43,592 nucleotides of DNA, taken from Candidatus Aminicenantota bacterium. Lineage in GTDB: Bacteria > Acidobacteriota > Aminicenantia > UBA2199. The DNA lies in assembly GCA_020355945.1 (NCBI GenBank), contig CP070627.1:6140770-6184361 (forward strand), written 5' to 3'. The position numbers and the translations under genes were made by a program. Shown in pieces: positions 1 through 5,680 of the stretch; position 1 is the first letter of the stretch, and each line of letters opens with the position of its first letter. A model generated the notes under the pieces. The model was given only the letters and a program-made list of their open reading frames with translations, had not been told where the DNA came from and did no database searches.

Positions 1-695
1 AAAGAAAACGGGGGAAGGTCCACCTGGTCCGCGATATTAAAGGGAGAAACACCACCTACAACAAGTTTGGTGATATTTCGAATTCCAATCAAACCAATGG
101 AATAAAGGGCCTTTTGCTTTATTCCTTTATATTTCTGGTATAATTCCCGCAGGGCAGTAAGAAAATTACCCAATTCTTTTAAGGGAATACCGTCAAATTC
201 GTCGATGAAAATAACAATCTTTTTTATCTGGATGAGTTGGTTTAATTCCTCGAACAATATCTTGAAAGAAATATGATCGGTGAGATGGTGGTTATCTAAA
301 AACCGCTTTACTGCTTCGGTTTTCTCACAATCTACCTCTTTTAGCCTGTCTAGCAATTGGCTGTAGAGATATCTTTCCATCAACCCGTAAAATTGTGCTT
401 TGTCTAAGTCTGAGTTATCCTGGAAACTTAATATGATGGCCACATAGGTGGGATCGTTGTGCAATTGGCTGCAGGTTTCCGTTAAAAATGTTGTTTTGCC
501 GCTCTGGCGTGGGGCAAATATGGAAAAGTACCTGCCCCGGTCAATCATGGTTTGAATATCTTGCTTATCAGAGTTGACAACATTTTCTAATAAAACATAA
601 TAGGACATTTCAGGAACCACTACTCCTGATTTTTCAAAGACCCGCTTTGGCTTCCGATACATCTTTTTGTTACTTTCTACTTGTTTGGCTGTCAT
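1..695 (-). CDS. AAA-like ATPase, C-terminus cut by window edge
   Basis: The frame stays open from an ATG at 693-695 to the window edge, giving the first 231 residues. A Walker A motif (APRQSGKTT, about residues 61-69) and a Walker B motif (IVIFIDEFD, about 161-169) are clear, so the protein binds and probably hydrolyses ATP. The spacing and surrounding residues resemble the AAA-like ATPases of prokaryotes that are often fused to a PD-(D/E)XK nuclease-like C-terminal domain; that part would lie outside the window, so no specific role can be given. There is no good Shine-Dalgarno sequence before the start. A short out-of-frame ATG at 704-706 ends in TGA overlapping the chosen ATG, so coupled initiation is possible. 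It shares its fold with the ATPase at 3441-4547 but the two are not close copies. Confidence 0.75.
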   Translation of the reverse strand, partial: MTAKQVESNKKMYRKPKRVFEKSGVVVPEMSYYVLLENVVNSDKQDIQTMIDRGRYFSIFAPRQSGKTTFLTETCSQLHNDPTYVAIILSFQDNSDLDKAQFYGLMERYLYSQLLDRLKEVDCEKTEAVKRFLDNHHLTDHISFKILFEELNQLIQIKKIVIFIDEFDGIPLKELGNFLTALRELYQKYKGIKQKALYSIGLIGIRNITKLVVGGVSPFNIADQVDLPPFS

Positions 696-850
696 ATTTT
701 TATCATATTGCAATCATCCCGATTTGTCAAGCTTTTGTAAACAACAACCACAACTTTAAAGTATGAAATTATGAGGTAATTTATTACTGCAAAAACTTTT
801 GCCTGGTTTCATCGTCAAAGTGGAGGGATAATTTCTTTATCTTGTTCCAG

Positions 851-2095
851 TTATTCTCCCTTTTGGGTGGGGTCAAGCACTCTGCCCATGAATAGAATAC
901 TTCTTGTGGTATTCTCGCGGATGAGGAAGATAAAGGGGTGATCCGCCCGGAAAGTCGGGGGTGGAGTTGGCCGTGCCATTCTTATTCTCATCACCACAGC
1001 AGTTGCCGCTGCTGCCTCGGTTCCTTCTTCATTCACATCCACAAAGGCCTTATGGATCACAGCACCAATATACAGCCATTTACGACCATCCATGCCGGAA
1101 AAATCGGCTTTCAGGGCAAACGCGTCATCCATGCCCATGGATGCAAGCGTTTTGGCTAAGCTGAATTGAGAAGTCATCTTGAATTTGGGCAAGAATACTT
1201 TTACTTTCTGCTTCTTCAGACCAGTTGTCCACCGCTTCAATGCCCCTGGTGCCAATTGCTTTTCCAGTTCCGGCAGCCCGTTGTTTTTTTTAGGCAGCAG
1301 CACAAGCATGGAAAGAGTTTCCCCTACATAGGGAAGCTCAAGTACCTGTAAAAACTCGTTTTCACTATAAGCAAACTCCTGGTCCTGGGCCATTAATGGC
1401 GTTCGGATGGTTTTCCCTGACAGTAAGTAAAACGTGTCCTCTTGAGTACGTTTCTCGTCAAACTGGCTGGCCCAATTGCCTTTAAAGTAAATGGCATTCG
1501 TGAGAACCAGGCGGGTGAGGGCATCAAGTACACCCGGTTGAATCAGGTTCTTGATCCTGTCTTTGGTTTTTTCTTCCACCCATTGGTTTATTATTTTTCT
1601 CGCCTCTTCAGCGGCTCCCTGGTAGTCCAACGGTGTTATGGCGACCCCGTAGTGTTTCTTAACCAGTGCGAGATATTCTTTTAAAAAGGGATAGCCTTCC
1701 TGGGGCCACAAGGAGTTGGCCACATGCAATTGGAGGTCACCCCTGGTTTGCACTTCATTCAGCAAAGCCTCCAACCGAGCAAATGCAGGATGGAGCTCGT
1801 TTTGGTCCAGGGTAAAATGAAGTACATCAGCCATTTGTTTGGCTGTGTTTCCGCGAGCCCCGGCATAGGTCATGGCCAGAGCTGTAGATATACTGTAAGG
1901 TGAGAAAAAAATGTTGCCCCTGGCGTCCTTAAGTTCCTGGTACAGGTCCAATGCAAATGCAGTGTTTCCCTCCGCTACCAGCACAGATTTTGGTTTCTCT
2001 TCATATGCCGCCAATACCACAGACACCAATACAAACAAAACCAGGAAAATAACACCCAACCAGGAGGTGAACAGGCTTCTATGTTTTTTATTCAT
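851..2095 (-). CDS. Secreted serpin (serine protease inhibitor)
   Basis: A 414-residue serpin of typical length. The N-terminus is a signal peptide (hydrophobic core about residues 12-30, likely cleaved after VLA), so the protein is exported. The serpin hinge EEGTEAAAAT is intact, with the small residues needed for loop insertion, followed by the reactive-centre loop and a C-terminal HPFIFLIRE...ILFMGRVLDP segment matching the family. Counting from the hinge places Arg-Met at P1-P1', which suggests inhibition of trypsin-like proteases; the loop on the prime side is about four residues longer than in alpha-1-antitrypsin. The start is fixed by a strong AGGAGG ribosome site 5-6 bases upstream of ATG 2093-2095. 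It is a single gene with no operon partner. The family call is secure; target protease and P1 position are inferred. Confidence 0.93.
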   Translation of the reverse strand: MNKKHRSLFTSWLGVIFLVLFVLVSVVLAAYEEKPKSVLVAEGNTAFALDLYQELKDARGNIFFSPYSISTALAMTYAGARGNTAKQMADVLHFTLDQNELHPAFARLEALLNEVQTRGDLQLHVANSLWPQEGYPFLKEYLALVKKHYGVAITPLDYQGAAEEARKIINQWVEEKTKDRIKNLIQPGVLDALTRLVLTNAIYFKGNWASQFDEKRTQEDTFYLLSGKTIRTPLMAQDQEFAYSENEFLQVLELPYVGETLSMLVLLPKKNNGLPELEKQLAPGALKRWTTGLKKQKVKVFLPKFKMTSQFSLAKTLASMGMDDAFALKADFSGMDGRKWLYIGAVIHKAFVDVNEEGTEAAAATAVVMRIRMARPTPPPTFRADHPFIFLIRENTTRSILFMGRVLDPTQKGE

Positions 2096-2219
2096 CGTCT
2101 ACCTCCTTTATTTCCTTTTTAAAATGTTACGATATCCAAGAAATATATGTCGGACATCACAGGAAAAATTCTCCTTGTAATCGTTTAGCTGATATTCACC
2201 GCAGAGAGCGCAGAGGTAT

Positions 2220-2251
2220 GCATTTTTTTGTCTGGGCATTTTTTTGTCTGG
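2220..2251. repeat. 16-bp perfect tandem repeat in serpin/RES intergenic spacer
   Basis: Two perfect head-to-tail copies of a 16-base unit beginning GCATTTTTTTGTCTGG (2220-2235 and 2236-2251), followed by a T-rich run to about 2280. Just upstream, 2199-2216 reads CCGCAGAGAGCGCAGAGG, which looks like the dispersed intergenic repeats found in many bacterial genomes. The 208-base spacer 2096-2303 holds the serpin ribosome site and these repeats; I see no gene in it. Confidence 0.6.
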
Positions 2252-2303
2252 CACCTTTTTTTTTATTTTTATTTTTATTTATATCGATGATGAATTAGAA
2301 CAA

Positions 2304-2762
2304 TTATTCGATTAAACGATGATCGAAACTGTAATTTTCAATACGGGAAATCGTAACATGCTTCATATCAGGATGCAACGGGTTAATCAATATATTAAAT
2401 TCATGTTCCACCACCACCGAAGGAACTCGAAGTAAAAGTGTTTCATTGGCTAATGCCCAACTGGTTCCTAATTGGGCTAATTCAAACGGCGCCGGGCAGC
2501 TTCTCCAATTACCAGGCAAATCCGGTTTTAAAATCTCTTTAGCAGTAATGTGGTCAGGTATCTCAAGAGTGGCAATACAAAGATCATTGGGCACCATTGC
2601 TAAGGGCACATGAACCAGGTATTCCACCGTTGCCAGTGCCCTGGTTTCCGAAGTATAAATAATACCAATACCCTTGTTGTTCCACCTTCCCCCATATAAC
2701 CTGGCACCAGTACCACTCAAATCACTGATAAATTTTGCTTTTGCGATTCGATAGACCTTCAT
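2304..2762 (-). CDS. RES-domain toxin (predicted NAD+-degrading)
   Basis: A 152-residue RES-domain protein, the normal size for the toxin of a RES/Xre toxin-antitoxin pair. Characterised RES toxins deplete cellular NAD+. Conserved polar residues are in place: Arg in GARLYGGRWN (about residues 21-28), Tyr in GIIYTS (about 36), Glu in ATVEYLVH (about 47), and a Ser-containing LLRVPSVVVE segment followed by NILINPLHPD near the C-terminus. The gene follows the antitoxin by 31 bases. There is no Shine-Dalgarno sequence; instead the start lies at the end of a ladder of two-codon micro-ORFs (see the repeat at 2761-2789), which suggests translation coupled to the antitoxin. No sign of truncation. Confidence 0.9.
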   Translation of the reverse strand: MKVYRIAKAKFISDLSGTGARLYGGRWNNKGIGIIYTSETRALATVEYLVHVPLAMVPNDLCIATLEIPDHITAKEILKPDLPGNWRSCPAPFELAQLGTSWALANETLLLRVPSVVVEHEFNILINPLHPDMKHVTISRIENYSFDHRLIE

Positions 2763-2789
2763 TATGACATTATGACATTATGACATTAT
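2761..2789 (-). promoter_or_regulatory. 8-bp tandem repeat forming coupled micro-ORFs before the toxin start
   Basis: Three full copies plus a partial copy of an 8-base unit (ATAATGTC on the minus strand) separate antitoxin and toxin. Each copy supplies an ATG (first bases at 2786, 2778 and 2770) that opens an ATG-TCA-TAA micro-ORF, and each TAA overlaps the next ATG as TAATG. The last TAATG is the toxin start at 2762. An ATG at 2792 just after the antitoxin TAA (2794-2796) enters the ladder in frame. TAATG overlaps are classic sites of termination-reinitiation. That the ladder tunes toxin output is my inference. Confidence 0.6.
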
Positions 2790-2793
2790 CATA

Positions 2794-3225
2794 TTAAGAA
2801 AATATCCCGTGCTCAATTCGTCCCAACTCATCCAGGACCATTTCTGTTCCAAATCGCGAGCTGAGTAAGCTCATTGGAGTTCTATCCGCAAGCGCTTTAT
2901 TGGGCTGGTGAATCCAGGAGAGAAACTTATCTTTATCTTCAAACACATTTGTACCCCTGGCCGCAACTTCGGCAATCTGCAAAATCTGCTCTGATACAAC
3001 CCGATTAAAGTGTTCTTTTAAAGCATATCTCTGTATCGTACGTTCAGTTATGGCAATGAGTTTCGCCATCTGGCTCATGGAAAGATTCAAGTATTTCACC
3101 AGGCGCAGGAGAGCATCTTTGGTAATTCCTTCATTACTCAATTCAATTAAATCCATTCGGCTTTTTATTTTTGTATGTATTCCATCGTTTCCCCACAACA
3201 CTTCACTGATGCTTGCTGCTTCCAT
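2794..3225 (-). CDS. Xre/MbcA/ParS-type antitoxin with DUF2384 toxin-binding domain
   Basis: A 143-residue antitoxin that should neutralise the RES toxin encoded just downstream and repress their shared promoter. A helix-turn-helix lies at about residues 47-75 (LNLSMSQMAKLIAITERTIQ). The C-terminal part, including VFEDKDKFLSWI, HQPNKALADRTPMSLL and ELGRIEHGIF, is the typical DUF2384/MbcA-like region that contacts the toxin. The start is set by AGGAGG six bases before ATG 3223-3225. A consensus sigma-70 promoter and an inverted repeat lie immediately upstream, fitting autoregulation. Family assignment is firm; DNA binding at the repeat is inferred. Confidence 0.9.
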   Translation of the reverse strand: MEAASISEVLWGNDGIHTKIKSRMDLIELSNEGITKDALLRLVKYLNLSMSQMAKLIAITERTIQRYALKEHFNRVVSEQILQIAEVAARGTNVFEDKDKFLSWIHQPNKALADRTPMSLLSSRFGTEMVLDELGRIEHGIFS

Positions 3226-3264
3226 TTTGTTACCTCCTGTTTATAATTGCAATATTATTGAAAC

Positions 3265-3295
3265 GACATCTGTCTCAATTATAGCGTCAAATGTC
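3265..3295 (-). promoter_or_regulatory. Candidate antitoxin operator (inverted repeat spanning the -10)
   Basis: On the minus strand, half-sites GACATTTGAC (3286-3295) and GACAGATGTC (3265-3274) form an imperfect inverted repeat, matching at 8 of 10 positions, with an 11-base spacer that contains most of the -10 box. This is where an autorepressing antitoxin would block RNA polymerase. The repeat is seen in the sequence; its use as an operator is inferred. Confidence 0.5.
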
Positions 3296-3306
3296 TTTTT
3301 TGTCAA
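3278..3306 (-). promoter_or_regulatory. Consensus sigma-70 promoter of the toxin-antitoxin operon
   Basis: Minus strand: TTGACA (3301-3306), 17-base spacer, TATAAT (3278-3283). Both hexamers are perfect and the spacing is optimal, so this should be a strong promoter unless repressed. The expected transcription start is near 3271, about 45 bases before the antitoxin ATG, leaving room for the AGGAGG ribosome site. Confidence 0.8.
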
Positions 3307-3332
3307 CCGTTTTTTTTCTTTTTATTTTTAGC

Positions 3333-3358
3333 CACGAATGTACACGAAGGAACACGAA
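3333..3358. repeat. 10-bp-period CACGAA repeat
   Basis: CACGAA recurs at 3333, 3343 and 3353 with exact 10-base spacing, in the 215-base spacer between the antitoxin and the plus-strand ATPase. It looks like a remnant of a common dispersed intergenic repeat. No coding potential is seen. Confidence 0.45.
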
Positions 3359-3370
3359 CAAAGGGAAGCT

Positions 3371-3393
3371 AAAAATAAATTACCTGTCCACTT
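3371..3393 (+). repeat. 23-bp direct repeat, left copy, flanking ATPase gene
   Basis: A 23-base sequence starting TAAAAATAAATTACCTGTCC is found here and, without a mismatch, at 4545-4567. The two copies bracket the ATPase gene; the right copy begins with its stop codon. This could mark a mobile or recombined cassette, or simply a dispersed intergenic repeat. Confidence 0.75.
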
Positions 3394-3406
3394 CTATACT
3401 TCATCT

Positions 3407-3434
3407 TGCAAAAATTTAGCTTTGGTATTATAAT
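3407..3434 (+). promoter_or_regulatory. Candidate promoter giving a leaderless ATPase mRNA
   Basis: Plus strand: TTGCAA at about 3407-3412, a 16-base spacer, then a perfect TATAAT at 3429-3434. The -10 ends only six bases before the ATG at 3441, so transcription would begin at or next to the start codon. There is no Shine-Dalgarno sequence before that ATG, which fits a leaderless message. Confidence 0.5.
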
Positions 3435-3440
3435 TCATTC

Positions 3441-4547
3441 ATGAAAGAAAACAATCTGGAATACCGCCAGGATGTCGCGTTTATCAATAGAGAAAAAGAA
3501 CTGCGCGATTTGAAGCTTTTTGTGAATAAAAGACCGTCTGAAATTCTCTTTATCCATGGTCCAAAATCTTCCGGTAAAACAACGCTGCTTTATAAATTTA
3601 TAGAGCAAGTCCAGAAGGAACAAAAACTGGATGTGAAATTTTTGAACTTAAGGGAAATATTTGCTGAATTCACTGATGATTTTAATTATAGAGATTTTCT
3701 CAAAATGCTTTTTGATGTAGAGGATAAAAGTGAAAAGAAAGGGAAATTGTCTACCGAGATAAATGTGGGATTCTTTAAGATTGACTCCGAAATTGAGAAG
3801 AAGATGAAGCAGGGGAGAGTTGATCCGTTTAAAGTGATTAAAAAGGAATTTATTCACTCGAAAGAAAAAGGAATAAAACCCGTGTTGATTATCGATGAAC
3901 TCCAGGCCCTGGATAAGATATACATGAATAATGGAAGAGACCGCCAATTGATCATCCAATTGTTCAATTTTTTTGTTGCCGTGACCAAAGAGTCTCACCT
4001 GGCTCATATCCTGGTGGCTTCTTCGGATAGTTACTTTATCAACACGGTCTATACCGATTCAAGATTAAAAAAGTGTTCGGGATTCTATAAAGTCGATTAT
4101 CTTCCCAGGGAAGATGTTATGGAATGGTTGTTAAACCTGGAAAAACATTCAAAAATAAAAGACTATACATTGTCACCAGGGGATGCGGAGAAGATCTGGG
4201 ATGTGGTGGGCGGCAGCATGTGGGAAATCCAGTATTTACTTACCCAACTCTTCGAACATCCGATTGATGATGTACTATCCCTCTATAAAAAGAAAATGAG
4301 AAGTATGATCGTTGACTATGTGGTGAAACCGGAACAAAAGGATATCGAACGGTTACTTAGCCATTTTGTTCAACAGGATGAATTACCCAAAGAAATGATA
4401 AAATCGGAGGATGAGAAACTCCTACGGGATATGGTAAGGAATAATATCCTCTATTTCGATCCCACGGAAGCCACTTACTACCCCCAGGGTAGGAGTTACC
4501 ATTGTGGAATCCGAAGTTACTTTGAGAGTAAAAACGGGAAGAAGTAA
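3441..4547 (+). CDS. ATPase of the archaeal-ATPase (ATPase_2-like) AAA family
   Basis: A 368-residue P-loop ATPase and the only clear plus-strand gene in the window. Residues 40-48 form the Walker A motif GPKSSGKTT, and about 148-155 form Walker B (LIIDELQA). A possible sensor-like segment HILVASSD follows at about residues 190-198, and the C-terminal third (from about residue 255) looks like a winged-helix region, as in the archaeal-type ATPase family. Members occur in accessory and mobile regions, and their roles are mostly unknown. Translation probably uses a leaderless message (see the promoter feature). A 23-bp direct repeat flanks the gene and its right copy includes the stop codon, which hints at past mobility. 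No other gene of the putative cassette is present. Confidence 0.75.
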   Translation: MKENNLEYRQDVAFINREKELRDLKLFVNKRPSEILFIHGPKSSGKTTLLYKFIEQVQKEQKLDVKFLNLREIFAEFTDDFNYRDFLKMLFDVEDKSEKKGKLSTEINVGFFKIDSEIEKKMKQGRVDPFKVIKKEFIHSKEKGIKPVLIIDELQALDKIYMNNGRDRQLIIQLFNFFVAVTKESHLAHILVASSDSYFINTVYTDSRLKKCSGFYKVDYLPREDVMEWLLNLEKHSKIKDYTLSPGDAEKIWDVVGGSMWEIQYLLTQLFEHPIDDVLSLYKKKMRSMIVDYVVKPEQKDIERLLSHFVQQDELPKEMIKSEDEKLLRDMVRNNILYFDPTEATYYPQGRSYHCGIRSYFESKNGKK

Positions 4548-4567
4548 AAATAAATTACCTGTCCACT
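4545..4567 (+). repeat. 23-bp direct repeat, right copy, overlapping ATPase stop codon
   Basis: Exact second copy of the 23-base repeat at 3371-3393. Its first three bases, TAA, are the stop codon of the ATPase. The remaining 83-base gap to the convergent AhpD-like gene shows no convincing terminator; an AGCC/GGCT stem followed by T7 at about 4578-4615 has too long a loop to call. Confidence 0.75.
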
Positions 4568-4630
4568 ATACTCCCAGGAATCAGAGCCTTTGCGTTTTGG
4601 TGGCTTATTTTTTTGATTTAAAGGAAATTT

Positions 4631-4972
4631 TCAGATGTGATACACTTTTTCCATTACTTCCAGGGCAAACCTGGCCGACACCACCGCAGGTGCACCTCCC
4701 ATCTTTATACCTACTTCAATGGCTTCCATTATTTCTTGTGGTGTGATCCCGAGTTTGACCGCTTCCTCGATATGCCACTGCATACAAGCATCACAATCTT
4801 TAACTACAGAAATACCCATGCCGATCAAAACTTTGTTTTTTTGGGAAACTGCCCCATCAGAATAAGCAGCTTCTTCCAATTCAATAAATTTGTCATAAAC
4901 TTTGGATTTAAATTCTTTAAATTTGGTGTGTGATTTTTTTCTTTGTCTGGTTAATTCTTCCAGCTTGTCCAT
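4631..4972 (-). CDS. Carboxymuconolactone decarboxylase/AhpD-like protein with CxxC
   Basis: A 113-residue small helical protein of the carboxymuconolactone decarboxylase/AhpD family. The redox signature DCDACMQWH gives Cys60, Cys63 and His67, the arrangement used by AhpD-type alkylhydroperoxidases and disulfide oxidoreductases. It is not an aromatic ring decarboxylase by this signature. AGGAGG lies about 8 bases before ATG 4970-4972. It is the last gene of the molybdoenzyme operon, 32 bases after the TorD-type chaperone. With the CxxC thioredoxin at the other end of the operon, it suggests that thiol redox chemistry accompanies the respiratory enzyme; that link is inferred. The substrate is unknown. 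Confidence 0.85.
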   Translation of the reverse strand: MDKLEELTRQRKKSHTKFKEFKSKVYDKFIELEEAAYSDGAVSQKNKVLIGMGISVVKDCDACMQWHIEEAVKLGITPQEIMEAIEVGIKMGGAPAVVSARFALEVMEKVYHI

Positions 4973-5004
4973 TGTTTATCCTCCTTCCTCCAGGGCCTGC
5001 TTTT

Positions 5005-5652
5005 TTATTTGCGCACGCTGCCAAAGGATTGACATTCGTGTTCAATAAAATCTTTTGTCAACGCAGCCAACTCTTTGTAAAAGGATGTTTGAGCTTGATG
5101 GATAATTCGTTCGCAGACCTGCGGAACCCAATGGGAAATATGACCGTCTAGAAATTCTCTTTGAAGTTTTCGACATTTTTTTGCACGGTCCTGGTTATTT
5201 TGCTCCAGGGCAACCTGCTCACTTTCAACCAGTTTTTTCATCACTTCAAACTCCACGGCGATATGATCCGGGAACCCGGTCCAATCATTATCAATGGTCA
5301 TGCCCAGGAACCGGATAAAATCGTTTACTTCCACGGTGGAGTGTCCCCAAAAATGACCCTCCTGCTGGTGATGAATGGATTCATTTAAAGGGATTCGTTT
5401 ACCTGTGGAGGCAATAAACAACGAGGTGTAATCAATGGCCAGGTTTTCCCTTACCTCCTCCACAGGGGCAGTGGTGAATTCTTGTTTATTCAATGTCATC
5501 CCGGCTTCTATAAGATGGTCAAGGAGATTTTGCTCCCGGAGACAGCTCAAAAGATTAACATCCGGTTCACGGCTGTAAAGAAGGGATAATAATCCATAGA
5601 TGGAACTCCGCTGCAATGCCATTTCTGCCCCTGTTATATGATCGTTCTTCAT
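5005..5652 (-). CDS. TorD/NarJ-family molybdoenzyme chaperone
   Basis: About 215 residues from ATG 5650-5652. An open frame extends upstream to 5889, but that would run through the end of the molybdoenzyme gene, and the family similarity begins only at MKNDHITGAEMALQRSSIYG. The all-helical pattern with short conserved stretches such as LAIDYTSLFIAS, and FLGMTIDNDWTGFPDHIAVE toward the middle, fits TorD/DmsD/NarJ chaperones. These bind the Tat signal and apo-form of a partner molybdoenzyme, help cofactor insertion and hold back export. The partner is the oxidoreductase encoded 28 bases upstream. The C-terminal tail (HECQSFGSVRK) is ordinary. The start is the least certain part; an AGGA at about -15 is a weak ribosome site. 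Confidence 0.85.
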   Translation of the reverse strand: MKNDHITGAEMALQRSSIYGLLSLLYSREPDVNLLSCLREQNLLDHLIEAGMTLNKQEFTTAPVEEVRENLAIDYTSLFIASTGKRIPLNESIHHQQEGHFWGHSTVEVNDFIRFLGMTIDNDWTGFPDHIAVEFEVMKKLVESEQVALEQNNQDRAKKCRKLQREFLDGHISHWVPQVCERIIHQAQTSFYKELAALTKDFIEHECQSFGSVRK

Positions 5653-5680
5653 TGTTAGGTGTTTCCTGGTAATGACTGCG

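Noticed and set aside
787..800. GCAAAA-AC-TTTTGC palindrome between the ATPase fragment and the serpin
   Set aside because: Short, AT-rich, two-base loop and no U-tract; not convincing as a terminator or operator.
2199..3360. Short intergenic repeats as a CRISPR array
   Set aside because: Units are 6-16 bases, adjacent or with 4-base gaps, without regular unique spacers, and no cas gene is present.
4573..4620. Possible terminator after the plus-strand ATPase
   Set aside because: Only a 4-bp AGCC/GGCT stem with a loop of more than 10 bases before the T run.
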